DNA from: Betaproteobacteria bacterium
GTDB taxonomy: Bacteria; Pseudomonadota; Gammaproteobacteria; Burkholderiales; Casimicrobiaceae
Direction of reading: 5' to 3'
Assembly: GCA_013298695.1 (NCBI GenBank)
Contig: JAAFIS010000002.1
Location: forward strand, 154,935 to 218,934
Length of the DNA: 64,000 bases
A program made the position numbers and the translations under genes. The notes below the pieces were generated by a model. The model was not told the DNA's origin. It searched no databases and saw only the letters and a list, made by a program, of their open reading frames with translations. Shown piece by piece: positions 34,263 to 43,581 of this stretch (its first letter is position 1; the number at the start of each line of letters is the position of its first letter).

Positions 34263-34763
34263 GTGTTGAACGCGTTCCCACCCCTCGCCTCGAACGGCGC
34301 TCGCGTGTTGATCCTTGGCAGCATGCCGGGTATCGCCTCACTTGCGATTCGCCAATACTACGCACACCCTCAAAACGCGTTTTGGCGCATCCTAATTACT
34401 CATCTTGGCTTGAATGCCGGTGCTTCATACGAGTCGCGCGTGCGCTCATTGCTTGACGCGCGTCTTGCGCTTTGGGACGTGCTGTGCAGCTGTGAACGAG
34501 CGGGAAGCGCTGACAGCGCAATCGTTCGTGCAACTGAAGTGGCCAACGATTTCGACACTTTTTTTCACGCGTATCCACACATACGTCATGTTTTTTTCAA
34601 CGGCTCAGCTGCGGAATCCTTGTTCAAGCGACACTGCGCGACGCTTTACAAAGATTCGCGTTTCACGTTTGTGCGCTTACCCTCGACCAGCCCGGCAAAC
34701 GCGGGAATCACATTTGATACGAAATCAGCGCTGTGGCGCGCGGCGCTCTTGGCATCAGAATAG
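34263..34763 (+). CDS. DNA-deoxyinosine glycosylase (uracil-DNA glycosylase superfamily, family 6)
   Basis: Removes hypoxanthine, the deamination product of adenine, from DNA. The 166-residue protein shows the family blocks in order: ARVLILGSMPGIASL (13-27), RQYYAHPQNAFWRIL (30-44), a DVLCSCERAGSAD loop near 73, VFFNGSAA, and LPSTSPANA near 139. The start is GTG, with a TTG right after it, and both sit at the usual family opening (NAFPP). Its last 9 bp overlap the end of the convergent radical SAM gene. Confidence 0.85.
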   Translation: MLNAFPPLASNGARVLILGSMPGIASLAIRQYYAHPQNAFWRILITHLGLNAGASYESRVRSLLDARLALWDVLCSCERAGSADSAIVRATEVANDFDTFFHAYPHIRHVFFNGSAAESLFKRHCATLYKDSRFTFVRLPSTSPANAGITFDTKSALWRAALLASE

Positions 34764-35924
34764 TGATTGCTGCGCCGGAGCGAACGCACGTTGCGCTCGA
34801 CGCTCGTCTCTGCTGTTTGATCGTTCTAGCGTTACTGCGGGCATCACAAAATCTGTGGCCTCAAGCGCAGCGAGATGCTGTGGGTTTAGTCCAAGTCTGG
34901 CGCAGGTTTTGCGGAAACGCTGACGGATAAGTTCCGCGTAAATTCCACTGCCACGCATACGTTCGCCAAATTCGCTCACGTTTTCACGCCCATGCTTCAT
35001 GTCGCGAATCCGGTTCATCACGTGGGACGCGCGATCTGGAAAGTGTTGTTGCAGCCAAGCCTTGAACAAGGTTTTGACTTCAAACGGAAGTCTTACGATC
35101 GTGTAGCTCGCTGCACGCGCACCGGCGTCTTGCGACGCTTCAAGCACGCGCTCAATGAATTCATCATTGATGAAGGGAATAATCGGTGCAACTAAAACGC
35201 AAACCGGTATGCCAGCTGCCGAGAGTTCGCGCACCGCGCGAAGCCGGTTGGCGGGCGCGCTCGCGCGCGGCTCCAAAATGCGAGTGAGTTCATTGTCAAG
35301 CTGCGAAATCGAAACATACACGTTCACCAAATTTTTTCGCGCAAGTGGCGCGAGTAGATCGATGTCTCGGGTGACGAGCGAGCTTTTTGTCACGATGGTG
35401 AGCGGATGATTCGCCTCAAGCAACACTTCGAGACACGCGCGAGTAATTTTCTCGATCCGCTCGATGGGTTGATAGGGGTCAGTATTCGCGCCGAAATTAA
35501 TCGCTGACGGCACATAGCCGTGCCTTGAGATCTCTTTCTTCAGCAGCTCAGCCGCGTTTCGTTTGGCAAAGATTTGCGTCTCAAAATCAACGCCCGGCGA
35601 CAGATTGACATAGGCGTGAGACGGACGCGCATAGCAATAGATGCAGCCGTGCTCGCAGCCTCGATAGGGATTCACTGATTGATCAAACCGAATGTCGGGA
35701 GAATTGTTTTTCGAGATGATTGAGCGAGCGCGCTCAATGTGAATCACAGTGCGCGGCGACGGCGTTGCTATTTCGTCACGCGGGATGGGTTCAGTCGCGG
35801 CTGCGCACGCAACGCTTTCAGGCCCACTCCAACCGTCATCAAAAGGAACCACATCACGCGACTCGAAACGCCCCGCCATATTGAGCGTAGCGCCGCGACC
35901 TTTGATGACCCGTGCGTTGTTCAT
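34755..35924 (-). CDS. PA0069-type radical SAM protein
   Basis: The 389-residue protein belongs to the radical SAM family related to spore photoproduct lyase, often called PA0069 family. The 4Fe-4S cysteines are Cys90, Cys94 and Cys97 in YRGCEHGCIYCYARPSHAY, which matches the family exactly. FGANTDPYQPIERIEKITRA and LTIVTKSSLVTRDIDLLAPL follow as barrel blocks. The long N-terminal region (RDVVPFDDGW) is typical. The reaction is unknown. Repair or modification of nucleic acid has been guessed, and a glycosylase neighbour is in keeping with that but proves nothing. Confidence 0.85.
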   Translation of the reverse strand: MNNARVIKGRGATLNMAGRFESRDVVPFDDGWSGPESVACAAATEPIPRDEIATPSPRTVIHIERARSIISKNNSPDIRFDQSVNPYRGCEHGCIYCYARPSHAYVNLSPGVDFETQIFAKRNAAELLKKEISRHGYVPSAINFGANTDPYQPIERIEKITRACLEVLLEANHPLTIVTKSSLVTRDIDLLAPLARKNLVNVYVSISQLDNELTRILEPRASAPANRLRAVRELSAAGIPVCVLVAPIIPFINDEFIERVLEASQDAGARAASYTIVRLPFEVKTLFKAWLQQHFPDRASHVMNRIRDMKHGRENVSEFGERMRGSGIYAELIRQRFRKTCARLGLNPQHLAALEATDFVMPAVTLERSNSRDERRAQRAFAPAQQSLF

Positions 35925-35965
35925 ACTGTAATTATGAACAGTAATGAATCAATTTACAGATTTTT

Positions 35966-36060
35966 AGGCCAATCGCCCATTTTATTGGGCGATAGCTCCA
36001 TAAATATTATTTATCGATAATATTGTGAATATGGCGATCGCCCATAATTAACGGCGTATA
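35966..36060. repeat. Two-hairpin intergenic element, copy H
   Basis: Arm 1: ATCGCCCA (35972-35979) and TGGGCGAT (35986-35993) around TTTTAT. The spacer holds its own perfect stem, AATATTAT/ATAATATT. Arm 2 is GGCGATCGCCCATAATTAAC, ending near ACGGCGT. It lies between two genes of the same strand. Confidence 0.7.
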
Positions 36061-36077
36061 GAATAAAATGCTGCTCT

Positions 36078-37007
36078 CTACTGACGCTCTCGCATTAACG
36101 TCGATTTCCCGAACAAGCTTTCGATCAAATCGACGGCGAGCTCGGCAGTTTGGTTGCGCCGATCCAGCGCGGGATTCAATTCCATCACGTCGAGCGAAGC
36201 CAGCCGCCCAGTGTCGGCGATCATTTCCATGCACAGCTGCGCTTCGCGATAGGTCGGACCACCACGCACCGTTGTACCCACGCCGGGCGCAATATCAGGA
36301 TCGAGGAAGTCAACGTCGAAGCTCACGTGCAAATGCGTAGAGTCGTCGAGTCCAAGCAATGCTTGCTCCATCACTGCGCGCATGCCCATTTCGTCGATCG
36401 CACGCATGTCAAATACTTCGAGGCCCTGTTCGTGCACGAAGCGCTTTTCTTCTTCGTCAACACTGCGAATACCGATCTGGACGACTTCGTCGCCACGCAA
36501 GGCCGGTGCCGGATCCGCCAAATTCACCAACGCTTTCGCGCCGTGGCCACAAAGCGTGGCCACGGGCATGCCGTGAGTGTTTCCAGACGGCGTGATGCTT
36601 GAGGTGTTGAAATCGGCATGCGCATCGAGCCACAGAATCCGCAAACGCTTCCCGTTTCTATTGCAGTGAGACGCAATGGCGCTTATTGAGCCAATCGCCA
36701 AGCAATGATCGCCCCCCAAAAGCAGTGGAAACTCGCGCGCCGCCAATGCATGCGAAACTGCGTCGCGCACCGCCGTGTTCCAAGCGAGTACTTCCGGCAA
36801 ATGCCGATAGCCATCGGCGGGCGGAAGCCATGGGTTCGGCGGGCCGCTCAAATTGCCATCATCGTGAACCACTAGGCCGCGAGCTTCAAGAGCGCCGCGA
36901 AGGTTGGCCACGCGAAGGGCCTCTGGCCCCATCGACGCACCGCGTGAGCCGGCGCCAATGTCGGTGGGGGCGCCGATCAAACGAATAGGAGAATGCTGTT
37001 TAGTCAT
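36078..37007 (-). CDS. rocF: Arginase
   Basis: Splits arginine to ornithine and urea with a two-manganese centre. The 309-residue ureohydrolase has the metal ligands in LLGGDHCLAIGS (His101), LDAHADFNT (Asp128, His130, Asp132) and SFDVDFLDPDIAPG (Asp231, Asp233). GNTHGMPVA and the RGGPTYREA loop favour arginase over agmatinase. The enzyme is cytoplasmic and is used for arginine catabolism. No urease genes are in view. It lies 72 bp after a DegV-family gene on the same strand. Confidence 0.9.
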   Translation of the reverse strand: MTKQHSPIRLIGAPTDIGAGSRGASMGPEALRVANLRGALEARGLVVHDDGNLSGPPNPWLPPADGYRHLPEVLAWNTAVRDAVSHALAAREFPLLLGGDHCLAIGSISAIASHCNRNGKRLRILWLDAHADFNTSSITPSGNTHGMPVATLCGHGAKALVNLADPAPALRGDEVVQIGIRSVDEEEKRFVHEQGLEVFDMRAIDEMGMRAVMEQALLGLDDSTHLHVSFDVDFLDPDIAPGVGTTVRGGPTYREAQLCMEMIADTGRLASLDVMELNPALDRRNQTAELAVDLIESLFGKSTLMRERQ

Positions 37008-37079
37008 CCGCGCATTGTAGAAGCGCGAGCGTCGAATGCTTTCAGCGCGGCATTTAGCAACAACGCGTAGGTTGAGAAA

Positions 37080-38165
37080 CTAGCCTTGGAACTGCTGGCT
37101 GGCAAAACTAACGGAAGTTGCTCGCGCGCCCAGCGCGAGAGCGCCTGACAAACTCATCGATGACAAACACAGCGTTACCTGATGTCGGTTACACGCCGCG
37201 CGGAGCACAGCGTAGTCTGGTAGTCGTTCAATCTCATCGAGTTTTCCGCTGTAGCTTACAGAGACAAATGGCGTCAGCAACGCGCCGCCGTTGACCAGGC
37301 GCGCGACTTTCGAGAACACTGAAATCAGTGCGGGCTCTGCACCACGTGCCGTGCCCAGTGTGGTCAAACGATCGTCGTTCAGATGCAATATTGGTCGCAG
37401 GTTCAAAAGGTTTGCTAGGCTAATTTTCCATCCCGACACGGATTGCTGCTCAACCGAGCGCGCGGCATATGCGGCAGCACTCAAATCGTTGGGCACAATC
37501 AGCGTGTGCACCGAGCGTCGGAAGCTATTGAGCGTCACCGCGATGTTTGCACCGAGCATTCCGCGTTCGCGCAACTGCACCGCATGCGCAAGCAGCACGC
37601 CTACGCCGCCCAAAGCGTTGGTTGAATCGATGACCCACGCCGTCAACGACGATTGCTGACCTAGCGTGCGACGAACTTTGTTATGGATGAGCACCAGAGA
37701 CTGAGTTGCCGAGAGCGCGTTCACGAACTGCTTGCTTCGCTTCGCGGAAGTGCAGATGTGGACCACCGCTTCGGTGCCAGCAAGCATGTAGCGCTGCATT
37801 GAGTCGCGCATCGCGGCTGGTGCTAGCGGCACGTGGCGCGAATTGAAGTCAAAGTCGCGCGACACCTTTTGCGCGAACGCTCCTGATGCGTCTGCACCAG
37901 GGGTGTCAATCAGCTCTTGGCCTCTGAAGTGAACATGGCGCGGCATGACGGCAACCGCGTTGAATTCAAGCCACGGGCGCGGTAGATCACAAGCTGCATC
38001 CACCACCAGTAAGGTGCGAATCGTCTCTCTCGACAATGGGGGCAAAGCGGCACTCGCGGCCACCGACGGCTTGCTTCGATGCGCTTCTACAAAAGCGACC
38101 GCTGCAGTCGTGTTGACATCAAGCGCGTCGTCATAGCCCGGAGGCACATACACCATGTCGCCCAT
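37080..38165 (-). CDS. DegV-family lipid-binding-like protein
   Basis: The 361-residue protein fits the DegV (EDD) fold that holds a fatty acid between two domains: VVDAACDLPRPWLEFNAVAV with the family PRHVHFRGQELID turn, THICTS-type strand (VVHICTSAKRSKQF), VIDSTNALGGVGVLLAHAV and ISLANLLNLRPILHL. The usual DS(T/A)(A/C)DL is DAACDL here, and the first 50 residues are an extra N-terminal piece. DegV proteins serve FakA-type fatty-acid kinases in Firmicutes. No such kinase is near, so the role is open. Confidence 0.7.
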   Translation of the reverse strand: MGDMVYVPPGYDDALDVNTTAAVAFVEAHRSKPSVAASAALPPLSRETIRTLLVVDAACDLPRPWLEFNAVAVMPRHVHFRGQELIDTPGADASGAFAQKVSRDFDFNSRHVPLAPAAMRDSMQRYMLAGTEAVVHICTSAKRSKQFVNALSATQSLVLIHNKVRRTLGQQSSLTAWVIDSTNALGGVGVLLAHAVQLRERGMLGANIAVTLNSFRRSVHTLIVPNDLSAAAYAARSVEQQSVSGWKISLANLLNLRPILHLNDDRLTTLGTARGAEPALISVFSKVARLVNGGALLTPFVSVSYSGKLDEIERLPDYAVLRAACNRHQVTLCLSSMSLSGALALGARATSVSFASQQFQG

Positions 38166-38393
38166 TTATGATCCCGCAGAAGCGAGAAGTCGACATCGCC
38201 GAACCTCGCGTCAGACCTTACGGCGGGCTCATTCGAAACGCCGCTCGTTGTTTAATTGCTTTTAATTTGTTTGAAAGTCTAGCCTACAACGGCTGCATGC
38301 GTCGAACATTTTTTCTTCCAACAGCGCAGCCGTGCGTAGTGTTGTCGGAATACAAATCGGGTTCGCCAGATGAGTCTGATCGAAGCCTGATTC
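38166..38393. other. Gap upstream of the DegV gene
   Basis: About 230 bp, where I see no gene or clear signal. The AT-rich TTTAATTGCTTTTAATTTG segment near 38250 could belong to the promoter of the DegV-rocF unit. Confidence 0.3.
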
Positions 38394-39347
38394 TTAGCGA
38401 TTCAGAAGCGCGCTAAATCGCACAATATCAATGTTGCCGCCGGACAAAGTGACCGCAACGCGCTGGTTTTTAAACTGTGAGCGATGTTCGAAAAGCGTCG
38501 CTAACGCACATGCACCGGACGGTTCAAGCACAATTTTCAGTCGCTCGAACGCAAAGCGCATCGCCGCGATAACCGCATCGTCATCGGCTGTTAAGACGCC
38601 GCTGACATGGTCGCGAATGACCTCAAAAGGCAACTTTCCCACGGCTTGGGTTTGCTGCCCGTCACAAATTGTTTTTGGCACATCAATTGAGACGATTTCA
38701 CCACGCGCCAGTGATTGCGCTACGTCGTTCCCGGCTTCTGGCTCTGCGCCAAAACACTTCACACGCGGCTGCAGCGCTTTCATTGCAATCGTGCATCCTG
38801 ATAAAAACCCACCGCCGCCGGTGCACACAATCAGCGCGTCAAGATTGGCAACGTCTCGTGCGATTTCCAAACCGCACGTGCCCTGTCCGGCCATCACTGG
38901 GAGATAGTCAAATGGCGGGATCAGTACACAGCCTTTCTCGCTCGCGATACGAGCGCTGATCGCGGCACGATCCTCCGTATATCGATCATAGAGAACGACA
39001 TCAGCGCCATAGCCGCGGGTCGCTTCAATCTTTGTTGGCGGCGCGTCGCTTGGCATCACAATAGTTGCACTCACGCCGTGCAACTGCGCCGCGAGTGCAA
39101 CGGCTTGCGCATGGTTCCCTGAAGAGAACGCTACAACGCCTTTCGCGCGAATCTCTGGAGCGAGCACCGCCACCGAGTTAAATCCACCACGAAACTTAAA
39201 CGCGCCCATGCGCTGAAAATTCTCAGCCTTCATGTAGACGCTACAGTCCAGCATTTTGTCAAGTGTGGTGCTGGTCAAAATCGGCGTGTAGTGAGCGACG
39301 CCCTTTAATCGCGCGGCTGCGGTTTCAATATCGGCAAATTCGAGCAT
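38394..39347 (-). CDS. Threonine/serine dehydratase, short PLP type
   Basis: Deaminates threonine (or serine) to 2-oxobutyrate (or pyruvate) with pyridoxal phosphate. The fold-type II core is complete: PLP Lys51 in MGAFKFRGGFNS, SSGNHAQAVALAA, VCTGGGGFLSG (phosphate loop) and VTLSGGNID near the end. At 317 residues it lacks the C-terminal ACT domain of biosynthetic IlvA, so it is closer to TdcB or serine racemase/dehydratase types. It follows a VOC-family gene by 19 bp and is probably co-transcribed with it. Confidence 0.85.
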   Translation of the reverse strand: MLEFADIETAAARLKGVAHYTPILTSTTLDKMLDCSVYMKAENFQRMGAFKFRGGFNSVAVLAPEIRAKGVVAFSSGNHAQAVALAAQLHGVSATIVMPSDAPPTKIEATRGYGADVVLYDRYTEDRAAISARIASEKGCVLIPPFDYLPVMAGQGTCGLEIARDVANLDALIVCTGGGGFLSGCTIAMKALQPRVKCFGAEPEAGNDVAQSLARGEIVSIDVPKTICDGQQTQAVGKLPFEVIRDHVSGVLTADDDAVIAAMRFAFERLKIVLEPSGACALATLFEHRSQFKNQRVAVTLSGGNIDIVRFSALLNR

Positions 39348-39366
39348 GAAGTTAGATTTCTACGAA

Positions 39367-39786
39367 CTACTTCGCAAAAAGCGCGTCCATATGTTCGAAC
39401 GCTTTGAACTCGATTGCGTTGCCCGAAGGGTCTAGGAAAAACATCGTTGCTTGTTCGCCGGGTTCGCCTTTGAACCGAATGTGTGGCTCGATAATGAATT
39501 CTGTATTCGCAGCGCGCAAACGTTGCGCCAGATCCGACCACTGCTGCATTGTGAGCACGACTCCGAAGTGTCGACATGGAACATTGTCGCCATCCACATC
39601 GCTCGTCTTTGCCATGCTGCATTCTTCGGGCGCGAGGTGGGCAACGATTTGATGGCCGTAGAAGTCAAAATCGACCCAATGATCCGACGCTCGCCCTTCT
39701 TTGCAACCCAGCAAATCAAGATAGAACTTGCGCGAAGCTGAGAGGTCATGACTAGGGAATGCGAGATGAAAGGGCTGAATTGACAT
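39367..39786 (-). CDS. VOC (glyoxalase-like) metalloenzyme family protein
   Basis: The 139-residue protein contains two VOC modules: FHLAFPSHDLSASRKFYLDL at the start (His7 as a first metal ligand), then HFGVVLTMQQWSDLAQRL and FFLDPSGNAIEFKAF, whose Glu is a typical last ligand. Family members range from glyoxalase I to extradiol dioxygenases and antibiotic-resistance proteins, and the exact reaction cannot be read off. It is the first gene of a pair with the threonine dehydratase and is divergent from the MscS gene. Confidence 0.75.
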   Translation of the reverse strand: MSIQPFHLAFPSHDLSASRKFYLDLLGCKEGRASDHWVDFDFYGHQIVAHLAPEECSMAKTSDVDGDNVPCRHFGVVLTMQQWSDLAQRLRAANTEFIIEPHIRFKGEPGEQATMFFLDPSGNAIEFKAFEHMDALFAK

Positions 39787-39862
39787 GCGGCAGCTGACCT
39801 CTTGGAATTGATCGAATGTACATAACTGTTTGTAGCATTGTAGAAAAGATAAGCTTTCGACT

Positions 39863-41143
39863 ATGTCCCCCTTTGAGCAATTAGTGAACCAGTTTGCGTC
39901 GGCGTCGACACAAGCCTGGCAACAACTCGGTGTCGTTTTTCTTGCTATCGCGATTGGCGCAGCGATCGGGTATGCCGTATCGCGCCGGCGTCATCCGCAT
40001 CTGCCGATGCGCCGAGCGCTGTTCCATGCGCTCGCATACGGCATCACATTTCCAATCGCGACCTTTCTGTTAATTTGGGTCTTGCGGCTATTTTCCGGGG
40101 CAGTCGGCCAAAGTGTTGTGATCAAGCTTGCGGTGCCGATTTTCGGATCGCTCTCGATCATCCGGGTTGTCGCTCGTGTGCTGCGCAACTTATTCCCGCA
40201 CTCAAACCCCGCGCGAGTGTTGATTAACCTCACAAGCGTGGTGGTTTGGTTCGCTTTAGTGATGCATCTAAGCGGCGTTCTCCCGACGATCGCTCAGGAA
40301 CTCGAGCAAACAGAGATACCGATTGGGAAAACGCGTGTCTCACTGCTCACCGCACTCCAGGCCATCGCGCTCGTTGCGGTGACCTTACTGACCGCGCTTT
40401 GGGCGTCGGCCGCGATTGAAGCGAAACTGACCTCCACTGGGCTCACAATGGGTACGAAGCTGTTGCTCGCGCGATTTTTGCGGGCAGCGTTGCTGGTGCT
40501 CGCACTGCTATTCTCGCTTTCGGCGGTGGGCATTGATTTAACGGTGCTCTCGGTGTTCGGCGGAGCACTCGGCGTTGGGCTCGGTCTTGGATTACAGCGA
40601 ATCGCAGCGAATTACGTGAGTGGATTTGCGATGCTGCTTGAGGGGAGCTTTCGCGTTGGCGACTACGTTCGCATCGACAATTTTGAAGGCTCAATCACTC
40701 AGATTAACTCGCGCTACACGGTCGTGCGCGCCGCAAACGGGCGCGAATCAGTCATTCCCAACGAGACATTTATGACGCAGCGAGTCGAGCAATCCTCGCT
40801 CAGCGACAGCCAAATCGCGGTGACCTCCACGCTCGTGGTCGCCCCCGGCAGCGATGTGGTTCTGGCGCGAAAGCTCATGATCGACGCGGCACTGAGCGAG
40901 CCCCGTGTTTTGCGCGAACCCGGCCCCGGTGTGTTTGTATCCGCATTCACGCTCGATGGAATAGAACTCACTTCGAGTTTCTGGATAGCTGATCCAGAAA
41001 ATGGGCAGTTGGCTCTCAGATCCAACATCAATTTATTGATTTTGCAATCATTCGCCAAGAACGGCATCGCGTTCGCGACGGCAGCAAGTTCAGCTGCGAG
41101 CTCATCGCGTACAGGTGAGAAATCCTCGCCGCGCATAGCATAG
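39863..41143 (+). CDS. MscS-family mechanosensitive channel
   Basis: The 426-residue inner-membrane channel has five or six membrane helices over the first 260 residues, ending with the pore helix GALGVGLGLGLQRIAANYVS, which carries the Gly/Ala pattern of MscS TM3. The MscS beta domain follows: GSFRVGDYVRIDNFEGSITQ, then RYTVVRAANGRESVIPNETF. The extra N-terminal helices place it among the larger MscS-like channels rather than the 286-residue E. coli MscS. It releases solutes under hypo-osmotic shock. Confidence 0.85.
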   Translation: MSPFEQLVNQFASASTQAWQQLGVVFLAIAIGAAIGYAVSRRRHPHLPMRRALFHALAYGITFPIATFLLIWVLRLFSGAVGQSVVIKLAVPIFGSLSIIRVVARVLRNLFPHSNPARVLINLTSVVVWFALVMHLSGVLPTIAQELEQTEIPIGKTRVSLLTALQAIALVAVTLLTALWASAAIEAKLTSTGLTMGTKLLLARFLRAALLVLALLFSLSAVGIDLTVLSVFGGALGVGLGLGLQRIAANYVSGFAMLLEGSFRVGDYVRIDNFEGSITQINSRYTVVRAANGRESVIPNETFMTQRVEQSSLSDSQIAVTSTLVVAPGSDVVLARKLMIDAALSEPRVLREPGPGVFVSAFTLDGIELTSSFWIADPENGQLALRSNINLLILQSFAKNGIAFATAASSAASSSRTGEKSSPRIA

Positions 41144-41214
41144 TTTCGCCGTTCACGCGTCAGCAGCGGTGCTGATACATTCGCGCGCTTCGATTGTTTT
41201 TCTGTGTGATACCG

Positions 41215-43560
41215 ATGCCTGAGTCACTCATTGTTCGCCTTGCGCGCGAAGTTTCAATTTCTACCGCTCAAACTGAAGCGGCCGTCACTTTGCTAGATGG
41301 TGGCGCGACGGTTCCATTCATCGCGCGCTACCGCAAAGAAGTGACGCTCGGGCTCGATGACATACAACTGCGTTTGCTTGACGAGCGGTTGGTGTATCTG
41401 CGCGAACTTGATACCCGTCGCGACGCCGTCATCAGCTCTATTCGCGAGCAAGGCAAATTGAGCGACGAACTCGCACTTGCCCTAGACCGCGCCGACACCA
41501 AGCAAACACTTGAAGATCTTTATGCGCCGTACAAGCAAAAGCGGCGCACCAAAGCGCAGATCGCGCGTGAGGCGGGGTTGCAAGCGCTTGCCGACGAACT
41601 GTTCGTGGATCCGACCAAGGTGCCGCTGGAAACTGCAGCCAATTACGTCAACGCGGACGCGGGCTTTGCCGACGCGCAAGCCTGCTTGGATGGCGCGCGC
41701 GACATTTTGAGCGAACAGTGGGCGGAAAACGCTGCGCTCGTGGGCGCACTTCGCGACTGGCTCTGGAACAACGCTAATTTCGAAAGCAAAGTCAGTGAGG
41801 GCAAAGAGAAAGATGCCGACAAGTTCCGCGATTATTTTGATTATTCCGAGCCCATCGCCAATGTCCCGTCGCACCGAGCGTTAGCTGTCTTTCGCGGCTG
41901 GATGGCGGAACTACTGACAATCAAGCTCGCTCTGCCAGAGACTCCCAATCCGGCGCTGCCAGACAAATCCTCACCCGCCGCGTTCAATGCCTGCGAAGCG
42001 AGCATTGCAGCGCAAATAGGCTGGTCGCATCAATCCAGAGCCGCTGACGATTGGCTCAAGCGCGTGGTGAGCTGGACGTGGAAAGTAAAGCTCGGTCCCT
42101 CTCTTGAACGCGATCTGTTCAGTCGATTGCGCGAAGCGGCTGAAGACGTCGCTATTAAGGTCTTTGGCGACAACGTTCGCGATTTGCTCCTCGCAGCGCC
42201 GGCTGGCAACAAGGTGGTGATGGGGCTAGATCCCGGTATTCGTACGGGAGTCAAAGTTGCCGTCGTCGACACCACGGGAAAGGTGGTTGCTACGTCAACG
42301 GTGTTCCCGCACGAGCCGCGGAAGGACTGGGACGGCTCGTTGAACACGCTGCGCAAGCTTTGTGAAACGCACGGCGTTCAACTGGTTGCCATTGGTAACG
42401 GCACCGCGAGCCGCGAGACCGATCAGCTAGCCGCAGACCTCATTAAGCAGCTCGGCAACGGCATCACTAAAGTCGTTGTTTCAGAAGCCGGTGCGTCTGT
42501 GTATTCGGCGAGCGAATACGCGTCACAAGAATTGCCGGATCTCGATGTCAGTTTGCGCGGCGCGGTAAGCATCGCGCGGCGATTGCAAGATCCACTCGCA
42601 GAACTCGTGAAGATCGACCCTAAATCGATCGGCGTCGGACAGTACCAGCACGATGTGAACCAAACGCTGCTCGCGAAAAAACTAGATGCTGTCGTTGAGG
42701 ACTGCGTGAACTCGGTGGGCGTTGATGTCAATCTTGCGAGCGCTCCGCTGCTAGCTCGGGTGGCAGGTTTATCGTCGAGCAATGCGCGCGCAATCGTTGC
42801 CCACCGTGAGCGTGACGGCGCATTTGCAAGTCGTGATGCGATTAAGAGCGTGAGCGGAATCGGGGCAAAGACGTTTGAACAGTGTGCCGGCTTCCTGCGA
42901 ATCCAAGGCGGCAGCAACCCGCTTGACGCGAGTGCAGTGCATCCGGAGAGCTATCCGCTGGTAGAAAAAATAATCGCACGCGCAAAACGACCGCTTACTG
43001 AAATTCTCGGAAATCCGTCGGCGCTGAAAGTGATTACGCCTGCGTCTTTCGCTGCGGAAGGTTTTGGCGAACTCACCGTACGCGACGTGTTGGCCGAACT
43101 TGAAAAACCCGGTCGCGATCCGCGCCCTGAATTCAAAGTTGCTAAATTCAACGAGGGCGTTAACCAGCTTTCTGATCTTCGCGAAGGGATGATTCTTGAG
43201 GGGACCATTACTAACGTTGCAGCGTTCGGCGCGTTCGTTGACGTAGGTGCGCATCAAGACGGATTAGTGCACGTATCGCAACTCGCAAACAAGTTCGTAA
43301 AGGATCCTAAAGACGTGGTGAAAGCCGGACAAATTGTGACGGTAAAGGTGGTCGAGGTTGATGTCGCAAGAAAGCGGATCGCGCTGACCATGCGCCTTGA
43401 CGCGCCCCAGCAGCCGCGTGAGCCAAGCATGCGCGATGACCGCGGCGCTCGCGGGCCGTCCGGGAATGGCGGACGTGGATGGCAGCCGCCGAGGGAGGCT
43501 GCAAAACCTCAGGGGGCGATGGCAGATGCGTTTGCCGCGCTCAATACGCTTAGAAAATAG
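41215..43560 (+). CDS. tex: Tex-family RNA-binding transcription accessory protein
   Basis: The 781-residue cytoplasmic protein has the full Tex order: helical N-terminal region (VPFIARYRKEVTLGLDDIQL), YqgF/RNase H-like domain from about 325 (VVMGLDPGIRTGVKVAVVD), helix-hairpin-helix domains (LSSSNARAIVAHRERDGAFA and IKSVSGIGAKTFEQCAGFLR) and a C-terminal S1 domain (GTITNVAAFGAFVDVGAHQD) near 665. A Gly/Arg-rich tail closes it. The ATG of MPESLIVRLA is chosen over an upstream TTG. Tex affects transcription and RNA turnover. In Bordetella it influences toxin expression. It ends 21 bp from the convergent MFS gene. Confidence 0.95.
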   Translation: MPESLIVRLAREVSISTAQTEAAVTLLDGGATVPFIARYRKEVTLGLDDIQLRLLDERLVYLRELDTRRDAVISSIREQGKLSDELALALDRADTKQTLEDLYAPYKQKRRTKAQIAREAGLQALADELFVDPTKVPLETAANYVNADAGFADAQACLDGARDILSEQWAENAALVGALRDWLWNNANFESKVSEGKEKDADKFRDYFDYSEPIANVPSHRALAVFRGWMAELLTIKLALPETPNPALPDKSSPAAFNACEASIAAQIGWSHQSRAADDWLKRVVSWTWKVKLGPSLERDLFSRLREAAEDVAIKVFGDNVRDLLLAAPAGNKVVMGLDPGIRTGVKVAVVDTTGKVVATSTVFPHEPRKDWDGSLNTLRKLCETHGVQLVAIGNGTASRETDQLAADLIKQLGNGITKVVVSEAGASVYSASEYASQELPDLDVSLRGAVSIARRLQDPLAELVKIDPKSIGVGQYQHDVNQTLLAKKLDAVVEDCVNSVGVDVNLASAPLLARVAGLSSSNARAIVAHRERDGAFASRDAIKSVSGIGAKTFEQCAGFLRIQGGSNPLDASAVHPESYPLVEKIIARAKRPLTEILGNPSALKVITPASFAAEGFGELTVRDVLAELEKPGRDPRPEFKVAKFNEGVNQLSDLREGMILEGTITNVAAFGAFVDVGAHQDGLVHVSQLANKFVKDPKDVVKAGQIVTVKVVEVDVARKRIALTMRLDAPQQPREPSMRDDRGARGPSGNGGRGWQPPREAAKPQGAMADAFAALNTLRK

Positions 43561-43581
43561 TAGCGACTCGCGTGCTGTGCG

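Noticed and set aside
38168-38416. An 82-codon plus-strand frame in the gap before the DegV gene
   Set aside because: It runs into the 3' end of the threonine dehydratase gene, lacks a ribosome site and shows no family pattern.
41194-41214. A TTG start seven codons upstream for Tex
   Set aside because: The later ATG gives the usual Tex N-terminus, and there is no ribosome site before the TTG.
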